Source: Cryptomeria japonica (lineage: Eukaryota; Streptophyta; Pinopsida; Cupressales; Cupressaceae). From it: DNA of 64,000 nucleotides. The stretch spans positions 375,141,018 to 375,205,017 of the forward strand of contig NC_081407.1 in the NCBI RefSeq assembly GCF_030272615.1. The letters are read 5' to 3'. The notes beneath the pieces were generated by a model. That model was not told the origin of the DNA, did not search any database, and saw nothing but the letters and a program-made list of their open reading frames with translations. Position 1 is the stretch's first letter, and the number at the start of each line of letters is the position of its first letter. This document shows, piece by piece, positions 1 to 14,886 of this stretch. The translations under genes were made by a program, and so were the position numbers.

Positions 1-1310
1 ATTGCATTGGGAGAGTTTCTTTGTAGATGTCATTTAGCATATTGATGTGTAACATTATGCTTAAAATGTTTTAGAAACTTGTTATCTTATTTGGGAGATG
101 TTCACGATGGGTAACGTGGATAAAATATGTCAAGATATCTGCAAATGTCACACAATAAAATATTTGCCATTATATAATTCATAAATAATTATATATTCTC
201 CATTTAATTATGTATTATAATTTAAATTATATTTTTTCTATACTTTATAGTACAATTAACTTTGTATACTTATAATTCAAAATTCAAAAGTGCAAAAAGT
301 TTATTATAATGTAACCTTTATATACTTTAAAGTTTATTCACTTTTGAATGATAATAAACTTTGTTTCACTTTGAAGTGAAAGCTTAAGATCATTTATTAA
401 ATTTATTCACTTTTAAATTATAATAAATTTTATTCACTTATAAGTGAAAATTTATAAGTGTATAAAATTTATCCACTTTTGAATAAACTTATAAGTGAAA
501 CTTTATTCACTTTTGAATTATAAGTAATAGTTTTTCACTTTGGAATTATAATATAAAGTATATAAAAGCTATATTATAATAAACTTTATACACTTTTGAA
601 TTATAAGTGTATAAATTAAAAGTGCATAAATTTTATTATTTATATCTATATTATTTATAAAGTTTATAAACATACCTAATAATAAATTTTATAAAGTTTT
701 ATAACTTTATATATTAAATATGAAACTTTAAATTATAATATTTAAATTTGATTATGAAGTTAAACTTTAAAGTATATTAAAGTTTAATATAGTTTAATAA
801 ATTTTACATTTTAAATTAACATCATGTTTAATATTTTATATTTAACTCTACTTTTTAAATTAAAATTAAATATATATTTAATATTAAAATAAATGACAAT
901 AAAATGACAACCAAAATATTAATAATCTAAATTTAAAAATAATATTCAATATTTCAACATAAATATTAAATATAAAGATATATTGAAAAATAAAAAATAT
1001 AATATGAATATTGTACATTTATATAAAAATATATTAAAAATTAAAAAATAATAATTTTTTTTATTAAACTATTTTTAAAAAAAAATTATTAAGTAAAATA
1101 TAAATAAAATATATTAAATTTAAGATATATTAAAAATAAATAAATTATAATATAAATAGAATACATTAAAAAATAAAAATAAGTATAAATAAAATACAGT
1201 TAAAAAATATATATTTAAAAAATAATATAGAAAAAATATATTCAAATTTTTAAAAAATAATATAGAAAAATATCTTCAAATTTTTTAAAAATATAATTAA
1301 AAATTCATTA
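1..1310. repeat. AT-rich intergenic sequence with degenerate short repeats
   Basis: No gene is visible. Between about 250 and 660 the words TTCACTTTTGAATTATAA and AAACTTTAT recur many times in both orientations, so the stretch is a mesh of short direct and inverted repeats. From 660 to 1300 it becomes almost pure A/T. Composition changes abruptly near 1312, where a G-rich segment starts. It is probably old decayed repeat DNA; no element ends were recognised. Confidence 0.6.
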
Positions 1311-1805
1311 AATGCGGCGAGAGAGGGGGGTGGGGTGTGGGCCCAAACCGGACTGCATACTTTTAGCAGGCGTAGTACTGGATTTGTACTTGCAGGAAGG
1401 CAAGGTCATTCACAATTATAAGTCCTGCGATGATATTATCGTTGGTGGGGCCGGCAAGTTTTGAACAGTTTTACTTTAGCAGTGTGAGACATGACGTAAC
1501 TTGGCTTTCCTTTTCGACGGCACCAGAAAATGTGAAAACGATCCCTGGAAAACAGTAATAACCCACATAAACCACATACTGACACTTTTCCGACTTAAAA
1601 GACCCCATACAAAGAGTCTATCGGCTCAATTACAATGACAAGATGACTGATTATATATCGATATAATAGTTCATCTAACCTTTCACATAAATATGCAATT
1701 AAAATGACAAGATGACTGACTAATAGTTAACCAACAAGAAGAGGCAGAACCTTCACACAATGACAATAGCAATTAGTAGTTTTTCTCCCAACTGTACATC
1801 CAACC

Positions 1806-3310
1806 TTATGATGGGTCGTCAGTGGTGAGCTTCCAGGAGGGAAAAGCAGAGATAGGAAACTTCTTTGGTAGGGTCAATCCAAACGTTTCCTCCCTATCCA
1901 AACCGCCCTCCACATTCCAATGAAAGCAATGTATGAGCTGAGCCACAACCAAGTAAACAGAAGAAAGCCCCATGTAAATCCCAGGGCATCCTCTCCTTCC
2001 TGTTCCGAAAGACAACAATTCGAAGTGGTGGCCATTCACATCTATGCTTGAGCCAATAAATCTCTCGGGCTTGAATTCTAAAGGATCTTCCCAAACTCTT
2101 TCATCCCTTCCGATTGCCCAAACATTCACAAATAACCTTGTTTTTGGTGGGATGTAGTATCCTCCAACATTGCAACCCTGGGTGGACTCGTGTGCCATGA
2201 GCAAGGGCGCTGGTGCATGTAGTCGAAGAGTTTCCTTCACCATACATCGCAAGTAGTCTAAGCTTACCAGATCACTCTCTCTTACCATACGATCTCTTCC
2301 AACCTTTAATTCAATCTCCTCTTGTGCCCTTGACATTGCTTGAGGGTTTCTCAACAGCTCAGTCATTGCCCATTCTAAAGTTGTGGTAGATGTCTCTACT
2401 CCAGCAATTAACATATCCTGCGATAGAATTGAACTCGTTGTGTTAGTGAGGTCTAAGCAGAAATTTGGCAATTGGGTAGAATAGTTCCACAATTTGACAA
2501 TACTAAAGAGCTAGTAGTTTCTGAGGGTCCATGACAATTACTGACCGTGATGATTGCTTTGATGTGAAGCCGAGAGACTTGCATCTCCGCACTTCCGATC
2601 TCAGCCATGTCCAGCATCACGTCCACAATGTCCGGTTTTTCCGACTTTTTTACCCTTCTTCGCTCAATGTGCTCATCGATTGAGCTTGTCAGCAAACTCA
2701 TCGAATACCTTATTGATGGCCTGCATGCGGCGGCAGTAGCCTCCCCAATCGAGAAAAGCAAGAGAGGGAATGAAGTCTCTCGGAACAATTACTCCCGTCA
2801 GATGCATAATCTCAGCCACCATCTGTGAAAACTCCTGCCCTCCGCTCAGACGTTGATGGTCGGAGTAACTTCTCCCTGCAAACATTCTGCACACAATGTT
2901 GAGTAAGACAGAAAAGATATGCTTCCTGAGATTGACGAGGCGCACGCCGTGCTGGCTCTCCTCCCACACAGATCTGACCATGGCGGACACCTCTTCCTTC
3001 CTCACCTACCTGAATGAATCCGTTCTCTTGGGCGTCAGCAATTCGATTGTGCACAGCTTTCTCATCTGCCCCCAGTACTCTCCGTAAGGGGATTGCGCCA
3101 CGTCTCTGCGCTCGTAGGTCATGTACTTGCCCGCCGATGTAGGGGGGGCCTTTTAGCGAAGATCAAATCATGGGTTTTAAGAAACTCTTTGGCCATGGCA
3201 GGAGAACAGACCACCACCGTGGGCACCGAGCCCAGGCGTAGGAACTTGATGGGCCCGTACTTGGTTGCCAGCTTAGCCAGAGCTTTGTGAGGAAGACTTC
3301 ACAAAAGATG
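1806..3310 (-). pseudogene. Cytochrome P450 pseudogene, CYP71 clan (copy 1)
   Basis: Microsomal P450s of this clan are haem monooxygenases of plant specialised metabolism. The C-terminal exon (2417 down to 1806) looks sound: I-helix AGVETSTTT, ExxR in KETLRLHAP, PERF-type FKPERF, and haem loop FGTGRRGCPG with its cysteine. A 128-bp GT-AG intron lies at 2418-2545. The upstream exon is broken: an extra base near 2681 shifts frame between DEFADKL and IDEHIERRR, an in-frame TAG lies at 3006-3008 (SFR*VRKEE), a C-run near 3142-3148 shifts frame at [16 protein letters not shown], and a TGA precedes [10 protein letters not shown]. The membrane anchor and proline hinge are not recognisable, so the 5' end is missing or too decayed. 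The sequence resembles gymnosperm CYP750-like enzymes, but the family is not certain. A sister copy lies at 57,995-58,806. Confidence 0.85.
2418..2545 (-). other. Intron of P450 copy 1
   Basis: On the minus strand the exon ends ...ATCATCACG, followed by donor GTCAGT; the acceptor is CTATCGCAG before GATATGTTAATTGC. Splicing joins KAIIT to DMLIAGVETS, the usual place for the single intron of CYP71-clan genes, just ahead of the I-helix oxygen-binding motif. The same intron is kept in copy 2, about 8 bases longer. Confidence 0.8.
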
Positions 3311-4014
3311 GAGCTTAGCCAGAGTAGGAAGATAGGTAGGGTTGAATGAGTAAGCTCTCCCTGTGATTGGTCGGCCATCGTCCAAGGTAAAAGGCGTTCA
3401 AGCCGAGCATGAAGCGTGGCATCTGATGCGTCTTTCGCGGGTGCATAAATTCCAAGCAACTAAAACTGTTCAGTTTGAAACGCCATTTCCGACGGGACGT
3501 CTCTGTCTTCTAGATTTCAGTGTATTCAATTTCGTGTCCTCACAGTCGCGATGCCCTATTGTGAGGAAATTTTGGTTTTCGTTTTTTTTCTTAATTTATT
3601 TTTCTAGTATATTTATGTAATATATGAGGTCAATTCATAAGTCATTTAAAAAATGATGTTGTTTGTGTAAGAAAATTCTAAACTGAGAAGTGATAGCTTC
3701 AAATAAATTATACATCCATTTATAGGATCCAAACAAAACTAAAACAAAAACTCTAAATCAAGAAGATAATTAGGCTCCATTACCAATAGACTCGTGTTAT
3801 GTTTCCAATATGGAGACATGGAAAGAGAGTAGAGGGGGATAGAGAGGTGTAAGAAAATATGAGGAAGATGTAGAGATATAGAGGAAGAGAGAGAGTGTGA
3901 GAGAGATAGACAAACAAAGAGATGTAGATGTATAGAGTGGGAGAGAGAGAGAGGGGGAGAGGAAATAGGGATATATATATTGCCCTCTATCTATATCTCT
4001 CTCTACCTGCCTCT
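3311..4014. other. Intergenic stretch, purine-rich towards its end
   Basis: No convincing gene. The first ~150 bases could hold decayed 5' sequence of the P450 pseudogene, but nothing there can be assigned. From about 3810 to 3960 the plus strand is strongly GA-rich, leading into the microsatellite. Long open frames here are low-complexity artefacts. Confidence 0.6.
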
Positions 4015-7241
<3,227 letters not shown>

Positions 7242-8255
7242 TCAGTCGGATGTCTGCCACAGGTGGTCTCCTTGGGGAACGAAAATGCAGATAGAGGGGG
7301 TACCAGGCTTCACATTCAGCGCCTTGAATGGGATGTTGTTGGGAATCCAGGCGCTGGTGTCCTTGTGACACACAGCCACCGCCTCCACCGTCCTACCATC
7401 TTCTTCTCCCTTCACCCAAACTCTTGCGATCATCCTGCCTGCTTCCAAAGTACATGCCGACTTATGGCAGTAGTACACAGCATAAGCATATTGTTTACTG
7501 TGGCAGTAATACACGTCCTTCTCTGCTGCGCCCACGTTTTTTACTCCCACAATGGTATACTCCTGCCTCACGGATTTTGACATGATCTTTGAAACATTCG
7601 TGGCCAGCACATTTAAGCGATTGCTCCCCAACTTCGACGTGCTCAAGTCAACCAGGGACTCCAACGATGTTGCGCAGAACTTGTTTTCGCCCTCCTCAGC
7701 AGGTCTTTCGCAGGCTTGCAAAGTCTCCTTCATAGCCAGAGCCATGACGGAATCTGGCGCTATGTTGAGCTCCTTGAACGCCAGGGGAAGCTTGTCTTAG
7801 GAGAAAGGGATTTGGTCTGCCACGGAGCGTGGAAGAAAATGTCTCTCCCTTTCTCGCAAGAAGGTGAGAGATACTTTGGTTCCGCTCACCAAATCTTTCT
7901 CCAGCAGAAACGTGCACGACGATGCATCCATCGGCATTTGCGTAGTTGGAACATAAAGTTTTGCTACGTCGCAACGTTTCAAAGGCACCGGCGCAACGCC
8001 TTGTGTCCCAACTTTTCTTGGACGCATCCCCGCGTCCACTTTCATTCCTCCGTCGCCCACATTTAACGCTGTTTTCCCATCATCATCATCATCATCATCA
8101 GGTGAGATGAGTTCCCGCACAAGTTGTGGAATGGGTGTTGTGGGCAGCTTCTCCTGCCAGTACGTTAAGCTCGGAGATACTCTTTCACCATGCAAATGTG
8201 CAGCTCCGCTCGCCGCTACTGACTGTGAATTCCAAACAACGAAACTCATGAGCAA
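7242..8255 (-). pseudogene. BURP-domain protein gene with a premature stop
   Basis: BURP proteins (RD22, USP and PG1-beta types) are plant secreted or wall-associated proteins. The product starts with a hydrophobic leader (MSFVVWN), then the BURP N-terminal element SPSLTYWQEKLP, an acidic Asp run, and the domain from FLLEKDLVSGTKVSLTFL. Further on come VADQIPFS, KETLQACE, FCATSLESLVDL, YYCHSKQYAYAVYYCH and VAVCHKDTSAW. One in-frame TAA (7797-7799) lies between IPFS and DKLPLAFKELN; the frame is otherwise open and ends at 7242. The last CH pair of the family reads CI (ICIFVPQGDHLW). A better leader, MRALTSFIILI, starts at 8343, but joining it would need a 37-base intron, which is shorter than normal, so the true start is unclear. 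The gene is recently damaged, or the stop could be a sequence error. Confidence 0.85.
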
Positions 8256-8434
8256 TGTAAAATTGCAAACTACCTAAGTTGAACTTTAAAACAAAATGAA
8301 AAAAACATACAATGAGAATAATGAAACTAGTTAAAGCCCTCATCTTGTTAAACACAGCAAGCAAGTTAACGATTTCAGAGATACCGAGTGAGGGAGGGTC
8401 TCATCCATTAAAATAGGTGCTTAAGCTTCGCCTC

Positions 8435-8587
8435 AACCGCCATACTGGACGCTACCATAGCAGATATGCATGTGCTAAATCAGATTCTTTTTAAATTTGC
8501 CTGGCCCAACCGCCGTAGTGGATGTTTGTTTTTTGGTCGGTCACCGCCGTAGTGGATGTTGCCATGGCAGACACGCATGCACTAATC
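8435..8587. repeat. Short repeats upstream of the BURP gene
   Basis: A ~47-base unit starting ACCGCC(A/G)TA(C/G)TGGA and ending GCA(T/C)(G/A)TGC(T/A)(C/A)TAAATC-like lies at 8435-8481 and again at 8542-8587, with a partial third copy of the first ~18 bases at 8508. The units sit just upstream of the BURP reading frame on its promoter side. They may be promoter duplications or remnants of a mobile element. Confidence 0.55.
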
Positions 8588-8599
8588 ACAAGGCCATTA

Positions 8600-9817
8600 A
8601 GTTTATTTTTAAATTTCTTTTGTATTTTTAAATTGAAGCTGATTTGACTTTGTTTTTTTGAAGAATCTTAAAATTTTTCATAAACAAGTAATATATTCAG
8701 ATCACAAATTATAATAAAATCTTAATAATTTTTTTAAAATATACTATATTTTATTATAATATATAAAATTATTGATGCATATCTCCAAGATTTCATTTGC
8801 CATTGTTAAGATTGCTCAACTCATTTATGTTTGATGCCTCAACTCATTTATCATCTACTTACTTCATGTCTAACTTACTTTATCATTAACATAATCATTT
8901 AGGCAATAATGCAAAAAATAGATTATGAACTGACATCATACCATACTACTCACTTTTAATTTTTTTTATTTCTCTTAGCTAATCATGTAAAGTAAATTAC
9001 AACCATCAAGTTGTTGGCATTTCACATTAGTTAGTAGGTTTAGTTTTAAGTTAAACCAATAAATAATTGCACGGTTGGTTTTTGTGGTGCAGTAATGAAA
9101 CAGTTTTAGTCTGGTATTGCCTGTTTAAAGGCACCCCGAATGAATATTATTCTATTAAGTTTTATTTTTTGCTTATATCACCTTCATATGGTATAAAAGA
9201 AACAAAGGGATGCCTAGGTGCGTCATCGAGGATGATGGGGTTAAACATTGTTTTTTATGCGCTATTGTTGCATGAAGAGTGTGAATCTGTCAGTAAACTA
9301 TTGATGACGTATCAGTTCTGGGCATGTAGAGGAGGTGTACTTACTTAGTAGGTTAGTATAACACAATGAAGAGAGCCTTGAATGTTAAAGGTGCACCATT
9401 TATAGAATTTTCTTGCCATGTATGACACCATTCAAAAAGTGATTTGAATGAAATCCATGCCTAAAATCCATCTCTTCATTTGTTTTTCAGTTATATACCT
9501 AAACTCTATAGTTGGTTGTGTCCAATGTGGAGGTGAATAAATTTTCTTCGTTGAAAGATCAACTTCAAGTAAATGAATTTCACATTGTGCTTGAGAATGT
9601 TCAATCAGATTGCAAAGCTCTATCCATAGGCAACATATGGAAAGGTAAGTATGACAGAGATTGGCATATGAATTATGAAGAGAATAGATGTCTTACATCG
9701 GGCAATAATTTTTTTTAATTAGTGCCTAGGTAGGTAGATAATACAAACATTGATTTTATGCAAAATCTATGGATTGGGGACTTGTTTCATTTTCTTTGTG
9801 AAATGTTTTGAAATTGA
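8600..9817. other. Intergenic sequence without recognisable genes
   Basis: AT-rich sequence. Plus-strand open frames at 9067-9348 and 9512-9718 carry no motif I recognise, and no start context or splice pattern supports them. Confidence 0.5.
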
Positions 9818-10513
9818 GGGTAGAACTCACAAGTAGTGTGCTCACCAACACCTACAAAAAGGAAACCCCTTTTTAGAAAGAGAGGATGATGTAGGGACTT
9901 CGCGAGGTCATAACTTTTGACTCGGTTGTCCGATTGGGCTGAAATTTTACGTGGATGTGTATCTTGAGGAGGTGATTGGATTTTCTACCAAACTTAATTA
10001 GGTAGGGCCCCCAAAAATTCAAAATTTTAGGGCCGAATTCCTTCATCTAAGGCCTCAAAATTGGCTTACTTTCTTTTTTGGGTTTTCAGAAAGTTGGTTT
10101 TTAAGTTAATTTTGAACTCATAATCTTTATGGGGTTAGAAAGTTGGCAATTTGTGCCGTAGGAGTGTTTTTTAGATTTCTAGAAGATTTCATGATTTTGG
10201 GGAAAGATTTGAAAATTTTCATAAAAGGCAAATTTCAGATTTTGTAAAAATCTGCCCAAAAAGAAAATTTTTGGTTGTTGTTTAATATAGGGACTTTTCA
10301 TTGTAATAGAATAATGGTTGGAGTTTGTAGGGAGAATAGTGAAGAAGATTTGATCCAGACTTGTGCTAATTTTTTATTATCCTTTGTTATATTGATTATG
10401 CTTTAACTGGCTACATTAGAAAGGGCCCTAATTTGATACATAATAGGGTAGAACTCACAAGTAGTGTGCTCACCAACACCTAAAAAAAGGAAAACCCTTT
10501 GTAGAAAGAGAGG
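9818..10513. repeat. 68-bp direct repeats bounding a ~560-bp segment
   Basis: A 68-base sequence starting GGGTAGAACTCACAAGTAG and ending AGAAAGAGAGG occurs at 9818-9885 and again at 10446-10513 with a few differences. The ~560 bases between are non-coding. This could be a tandem duplication or an inserted segment with short terminal duplications; no TG...CA ends or primer-binding site were seen. Confidence 0.6.
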
Positions 10514-12749
10514 CTTTTGACCAGAGCACTTGATTGGCAGGAACAAGGATCTTGAGTTCTCAAAGGCTTACACTTTTAGAATAGAGGGGTTTAGGAGAAC
10601 GCCCCGAATCATATTCCATCCCAAAAACCTTGCGCTTGCAATAAGCCATCGAAGGAATTCAAAAAAAAATAATGAGTTTTGAAAGGCTTCTTGCAACCTT
10701 TTACTATCCAGCAGTTGAAGAAGGTGGCTTAGGAGATGAACAACCTTGAAGCTGAGATTGCTAATACCTTAAAATCCTTAGTTTATCTTTATCTGTTTGG
10801 TGTTGTCTTTTTACTGACTTCTAACTTGTTGTTGTTGTCCTTTTTTGTCTGTTATGCATATTTCCTTTCTTAGTGAACTTTCTTTGAATATTTTATCTAG
10901 CTTGTAAACTCTGTGGTTTCGGGTCCTTGTAAAACCCATTTTTTCCTTAATGAAAAACAAAGCTAGTTCCTAAAATAATAAAAAAAATGTATGTTAATAT
11001 AAAATAGAGAACCCTAAATGCATATGATACCTTATCAATCAAACCACACTTGAATAATTCATGCCTAAATTCTAGTAGATGTAATAAAGGAAACTCAATT
11101 ATCAATGCTTAGAACAAGATGATTTTAGAATGAGGAATCAAGGATTGGAATTTAGAAAGGAACCTTACTACCATGTTAAATATTAAGATAAAAACTTGAT
11201 CAATGAAACTGAAAAGTCTTAATATCATAATAGATGCGCATTAGGGATTAGAAAGGACTCTATGCTCATGCAAAAATAAGTGAAAAGGTGTGAAGAAAGT
11301 TTGATCATAGATTCTCCAGATTATTCATCCTTAGAGTGAGGATTTCGGAGTTGGGGGCTGAGAAGGAGATATAAACTTTATTGAAATGAGTAAAGTGTTA
11401 TTACTAAAATCTAAGCATAGAAGGTCAAAAGACCTAATAGTTTTAGGATAAGCAATTGAAGATTGGGGCTCAAGAAGATGTCTATCCTAGATCAAAATGA
11501 GTCGAAAGGTATGATGTAGGAGTAATCATTGAAGATCAAAAAATATAATCATTTTTAGAACAAGGCCTCAAAGATTAAAAATTAAGGTGGTCTAATCTCC
11601 TTCTCAAAGAAGGCTAGGGATTGTCCAATGGGTCTAAAGACTGATGAGATGTAGTGATATCATCAAAAACATCAATTGGTATTTCAATGAATGGAAGGAT
11701 TTGATAAGGATCAAAACAAAAACAAAAATAAAAAGAGAATGAGAAAACACAATAATATTTAAATAAAATACAATAAAAAAAGACCCTAAAGTTGAATCTA
11801 TGATATAAAATATAGGGGAATGAGAGAAATGAAGACCAAACACATGTAAGAGAAAGAGAAAAAGAAAAAAATGACCAAAAATAATCCCAAAACTTGAAGC
11901 CAACATAAGAGAAAAAGAATCCTAGGACCTAGTACAAATGAGCAAAGGAATCTAAATAACATATGAAAAATATGAGCACAATGAAGAGGATAGAAGGAAA
12001 ACACAATGCCAATAGTGACCATGACACCATGAATTCGTACACGGGCATAGAAGATGACCATCATGAAACTAAAATTGAGTACATGGGCACTACGGTTTTA
12101 CAACTGTTGTATGCAATGAAAAATCAAGGCATTGAAAAGTAGATTGGCATTAAAAATGATGCAAATGACCATAAAAATCCTTTACAATCATGCACACTAA
12201 AAGATTATATTAATGCATTTCAATGGAGTTATTATAATTGAGAGTGGTAGGTAGTCAATTAACAAGAGATATCTTATATCGAGCATTGAGGATAAAGGTT
12301 TCATTTTAAGTAATGCCACAAGAAAAAAACATTCTCAAACCTATAGGTATTTATTGAGTTGGACACAACCTTTATCTATGTTGTAGAGATATGATTTGAT
12401 TTTTGAATTTGTGAAGTAATATAATTGATAATGATGATCTTTGACATGCAAATCAACTAAGTTATTATGTATGGTATCAAAATTTAGAATAGTTTCTTTT
12501 TGGTTCTAATATCTTACTGGTTTATGCTTGCTATTGTGACTTCAATCTTCATGGTAACACAAGTGTGTGGTTTATCTTTGAAGGTGATCATTTGTTGTAA
12601 AGACAAAAAATTGATGATGATGAAATTTATTTGTCCACCACTTTAATTAATTTTGTAGGTGACCCATGATCAAATTTTTTATTTTTAATAATTTTATTCA
12701 ATAATATAGTTATAATTTTTTTCCATACTAATATTATGTCTATCGAGTT
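10514..12749. other. Intergenic sequence without recognisable genes
   Basis: No gene supported. Near 10,840-10,980 a T-rich stretch, GTTTCGGGTCC and then AATGAAAAACAAAGC loosely resembles the 3' tail of a plant LINE, but no endonuclease or reverse transcriptase is visible upstream. The minus-strand frames at 11,634-12,064 are Phe/Leu-rich shadows of purine-rich DNA. Confidence 0.4.
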
Positions 12750-12754
12750 TGGTT

Positions 12755-13265
12755 GTTTATGTTGGTAGCAACAATGAAGGAAGAGTGAGAGGGGGGGAGG
12801 GTCAATCATTATTCACCAGGTCTACTAACTTAACCACAAAAACATATATGATAAACTTCAACAATAGTAAAGATAAACAAATTAAGGGAACAACACATAA
12901 TACCAAGATTTTTGACGTGGAAAACCTAGTTAAGGGAAAACCCATGGTGGGAACCTATCCATAATAAGATGATACTCTGCAGTAGTATGTGGAAATGATA
13001 AAATGGGGAATGCACATGCATTTAGGGACACTTCCTATAGCTCAGTGGTCAAGTATAATGACCCGAAAGGCTACAACCCTCAGGGAAGTCTCAATGACTT
13101 TGAACAAGATTTAGACTATAATTCAGAAGAAATAACCTGAAGGAATAGCATCTCCAAATGCCTGATTGCAGTCCTGGTTAAGCATAAATGTCTTCTCAAC
13201 AACAACAATCTCTCCTCAATTACAATGCCGAAGGATTAATCACTTGATCGCACATAGACCACTCT
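12755..13265. repeat. Dispersed repeat, LTR-like style
   Basis: The segment begins TGTTGGTAGCAACAATG, has a run of eight G, and later carries GACGTGGAAAACC and GGTGGGAACC. This style is common in conifer LTR or short terminal-repeat elements. No partner LTR, primer-binding site or coding sequence was found, so it may be a solo LTR or fragment with an unknown right end. Confidence 0.3.
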
Positions 13266-13660
13266 TTGACAGGGATAACTTTAAGAAACCACCCCCTTGG
13301 AAACTATGTAAAATCCTTGCGAATCAGACATTATTTTCAGGGGAAAATTTTCATATGGATGGCAAAAAAATTTTCAAAATAGGGAAAAAAATAATTTTGT
13401 ATTGGAGATTTTTTTCCAGGGTACGAAAATTCCATAAATTTCTGGCGAATTATACCTTGTTCTATGGGGAAAATATATATTGTAGGAGGTGAATAATTTT
13501 TGTTAAAAGGAACAAATATATAAGTATGGGCAAATTTTTTTACTCCGAAGGAAAAATTATTTAAATGTATTGGCGATTTTTATCCACCGCTTGAAAATTA
13601 TTGAATTTGTTTTGGCGAATATTTTGTTATTTATGAAAAAATATATAATTTATTAGTGAT
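13266..13660. repeat. Orphan GGCGAAT-type repeat block 1
   Basis: The block opens with AACTTTAAGAAACCACCCCC and continues as AT-rich sequence with spaced words such as TTGCGAATCA, CTGGCGAATT, TTGGCGATTT and TTGGCGAATA. A related block with the same opening lies at 43,531-43,935. The spaced word also marks the sequence beside both hAT transposase copies, so this may be a non-autonomous relative. Confidence 0.5.
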
Positions 13661-14311
13661 TTCATGAATTCATTGCCATTAATAGACAAGGCACTTCACA
13701 TCACATCAATACATTACATTGAGTCTGGACTCTGCACGATGTATAAATATGCGTGGCCTCTTTGACACGTGAAGGGTGACACATACCTAAAATCCATCAA
13801 TGATTTTAAACCATTCCATGATCGTAGATCAATGGCTGAAGTTTTATTTCGGCCCAATTTTATGAAGAGAACATAGCTCACCAGAAAGTGCCCAGAATGG
13901 AATTGGATTCAATAGACACGTATCAAATGTCACAAATCACGATCGATAATTTCGGTCATTTAATATATATCTATTCAGTTACTACAGTCCACTCTGTCCC
14001 CATGACTTCCAATGTGGTACTTGCCAACTTGGTACTGGTTTATAGTTGTTTCCAATTTCACACACTCGTGCATTTATGGGAAAGATTTGCAGAGATACGA
14101 AAGATTTAAAAAAATTTAAAACAATTAATATAGTTAGAGAAGTAATTATTACAATCAAGAGCTTTATTTATATACGATATCTGCTTCTTTCAACTTCAAT
14201 TAGCCTTTGCCATTTGGTAGATAAATCGTCGGAGCTCACGGTATTTAAATTCTTCCTCTGGTTTAGGTTTATAGGCTTAGGTTGTTTAATTTGTTAATCT
14301 ATTTTCTCAAG
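13661..14311. other. Intergenic sequence
   Basis: No gene recognised. Two short plus-strand frames (13,888-14,109 and 14,046-14,297) lack any motif. The segment leads into the unknown degraded frame at 14,312. Confidence 0.4.
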
Positions 14312-14886
14312 ATGGACACTCCCATCCGCTTGAGAAGCATTTCTACAGAGGACCAAAGGGCCTTTCTAGGCTCCATTAAGGACCAAACCCTCCAATCAGT
14401 CTGCAAGGAGGCCGGGTTATTCACCAATGAGGTTGTGTGGATGGTGCTGGGCAAAGAGTTTCTGCGAAATGAAAATAGATACCGTGTTAACATGAACATT
14501 ACATCTCGTTTCTTAGCGTCTCTTCTGGACCTTAGAGGAGATAAGGTGGATATGCTGATGTTGTTGAGGAAGGTTTTCAAGTAATACTTCCTTTGAGATG
14601 ACATTACTGTTGTCGTCCTTGTAGAAGTAGGGGCGAGGATCCCTTGGGCGAGTGAATTATCCAAGCTTCTCCTCCCTGACTAAACAGTGCCAGTGGCTAG
14701 GCAACTATTTCTCCTGAACCTAAATGCGGAGCACTTGACGCGTCACAGGAAATGGACACAAATTAGCAGGGACTTCCTCCGCAAATGGTTGCTCCTGGAT
14801 GACTTTCCAAACTACACATGGCTTGAAGAATTCTCTTAGCTTATGTTGTCTGAAAAATTCTATATGGAAGGAGGTCCAGATTCTTA
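14312..14886 (+). pseudogene. Unknown degraded reading frame
   Basis: From ATG at 14,312 an open frame encodes 90 residues starting MDTPIRLRSISTEDQRAFLG and ending at 14,584. Protein-like sequence seems to continue afterwards, with phrases such as VARQLFLLNLNAEHLTRH and DFLRKWLLLDDFPNYTWLEE, but stops interrupt it. The composition (Leu, Arg, Asp, Trp) looks like real former coding sequence. No known domain is recognised; it may be a fragment of a host gene or of a transposable element. Confidence 0.4.

Noticed and set aside
10840-10980. Possible LINE 3' tail
   Set aside because: Only a loose resemblance in tail style; no ORF2 domains upstream.
11634-12064. Minus-strand Phe/Leu-rich frames resembling membrane proteins
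   Set aside because: They are the complement of A/G-rich DNA, overlap each other and lack a domain.
13026-13085. tRNA-like D-arm sequence TATAGCTCAGTGG
   Set aside because: It matches a pol III A-box, but no anticodon arm, T-arm or B-box was found and no cloverleaf can be drawn.
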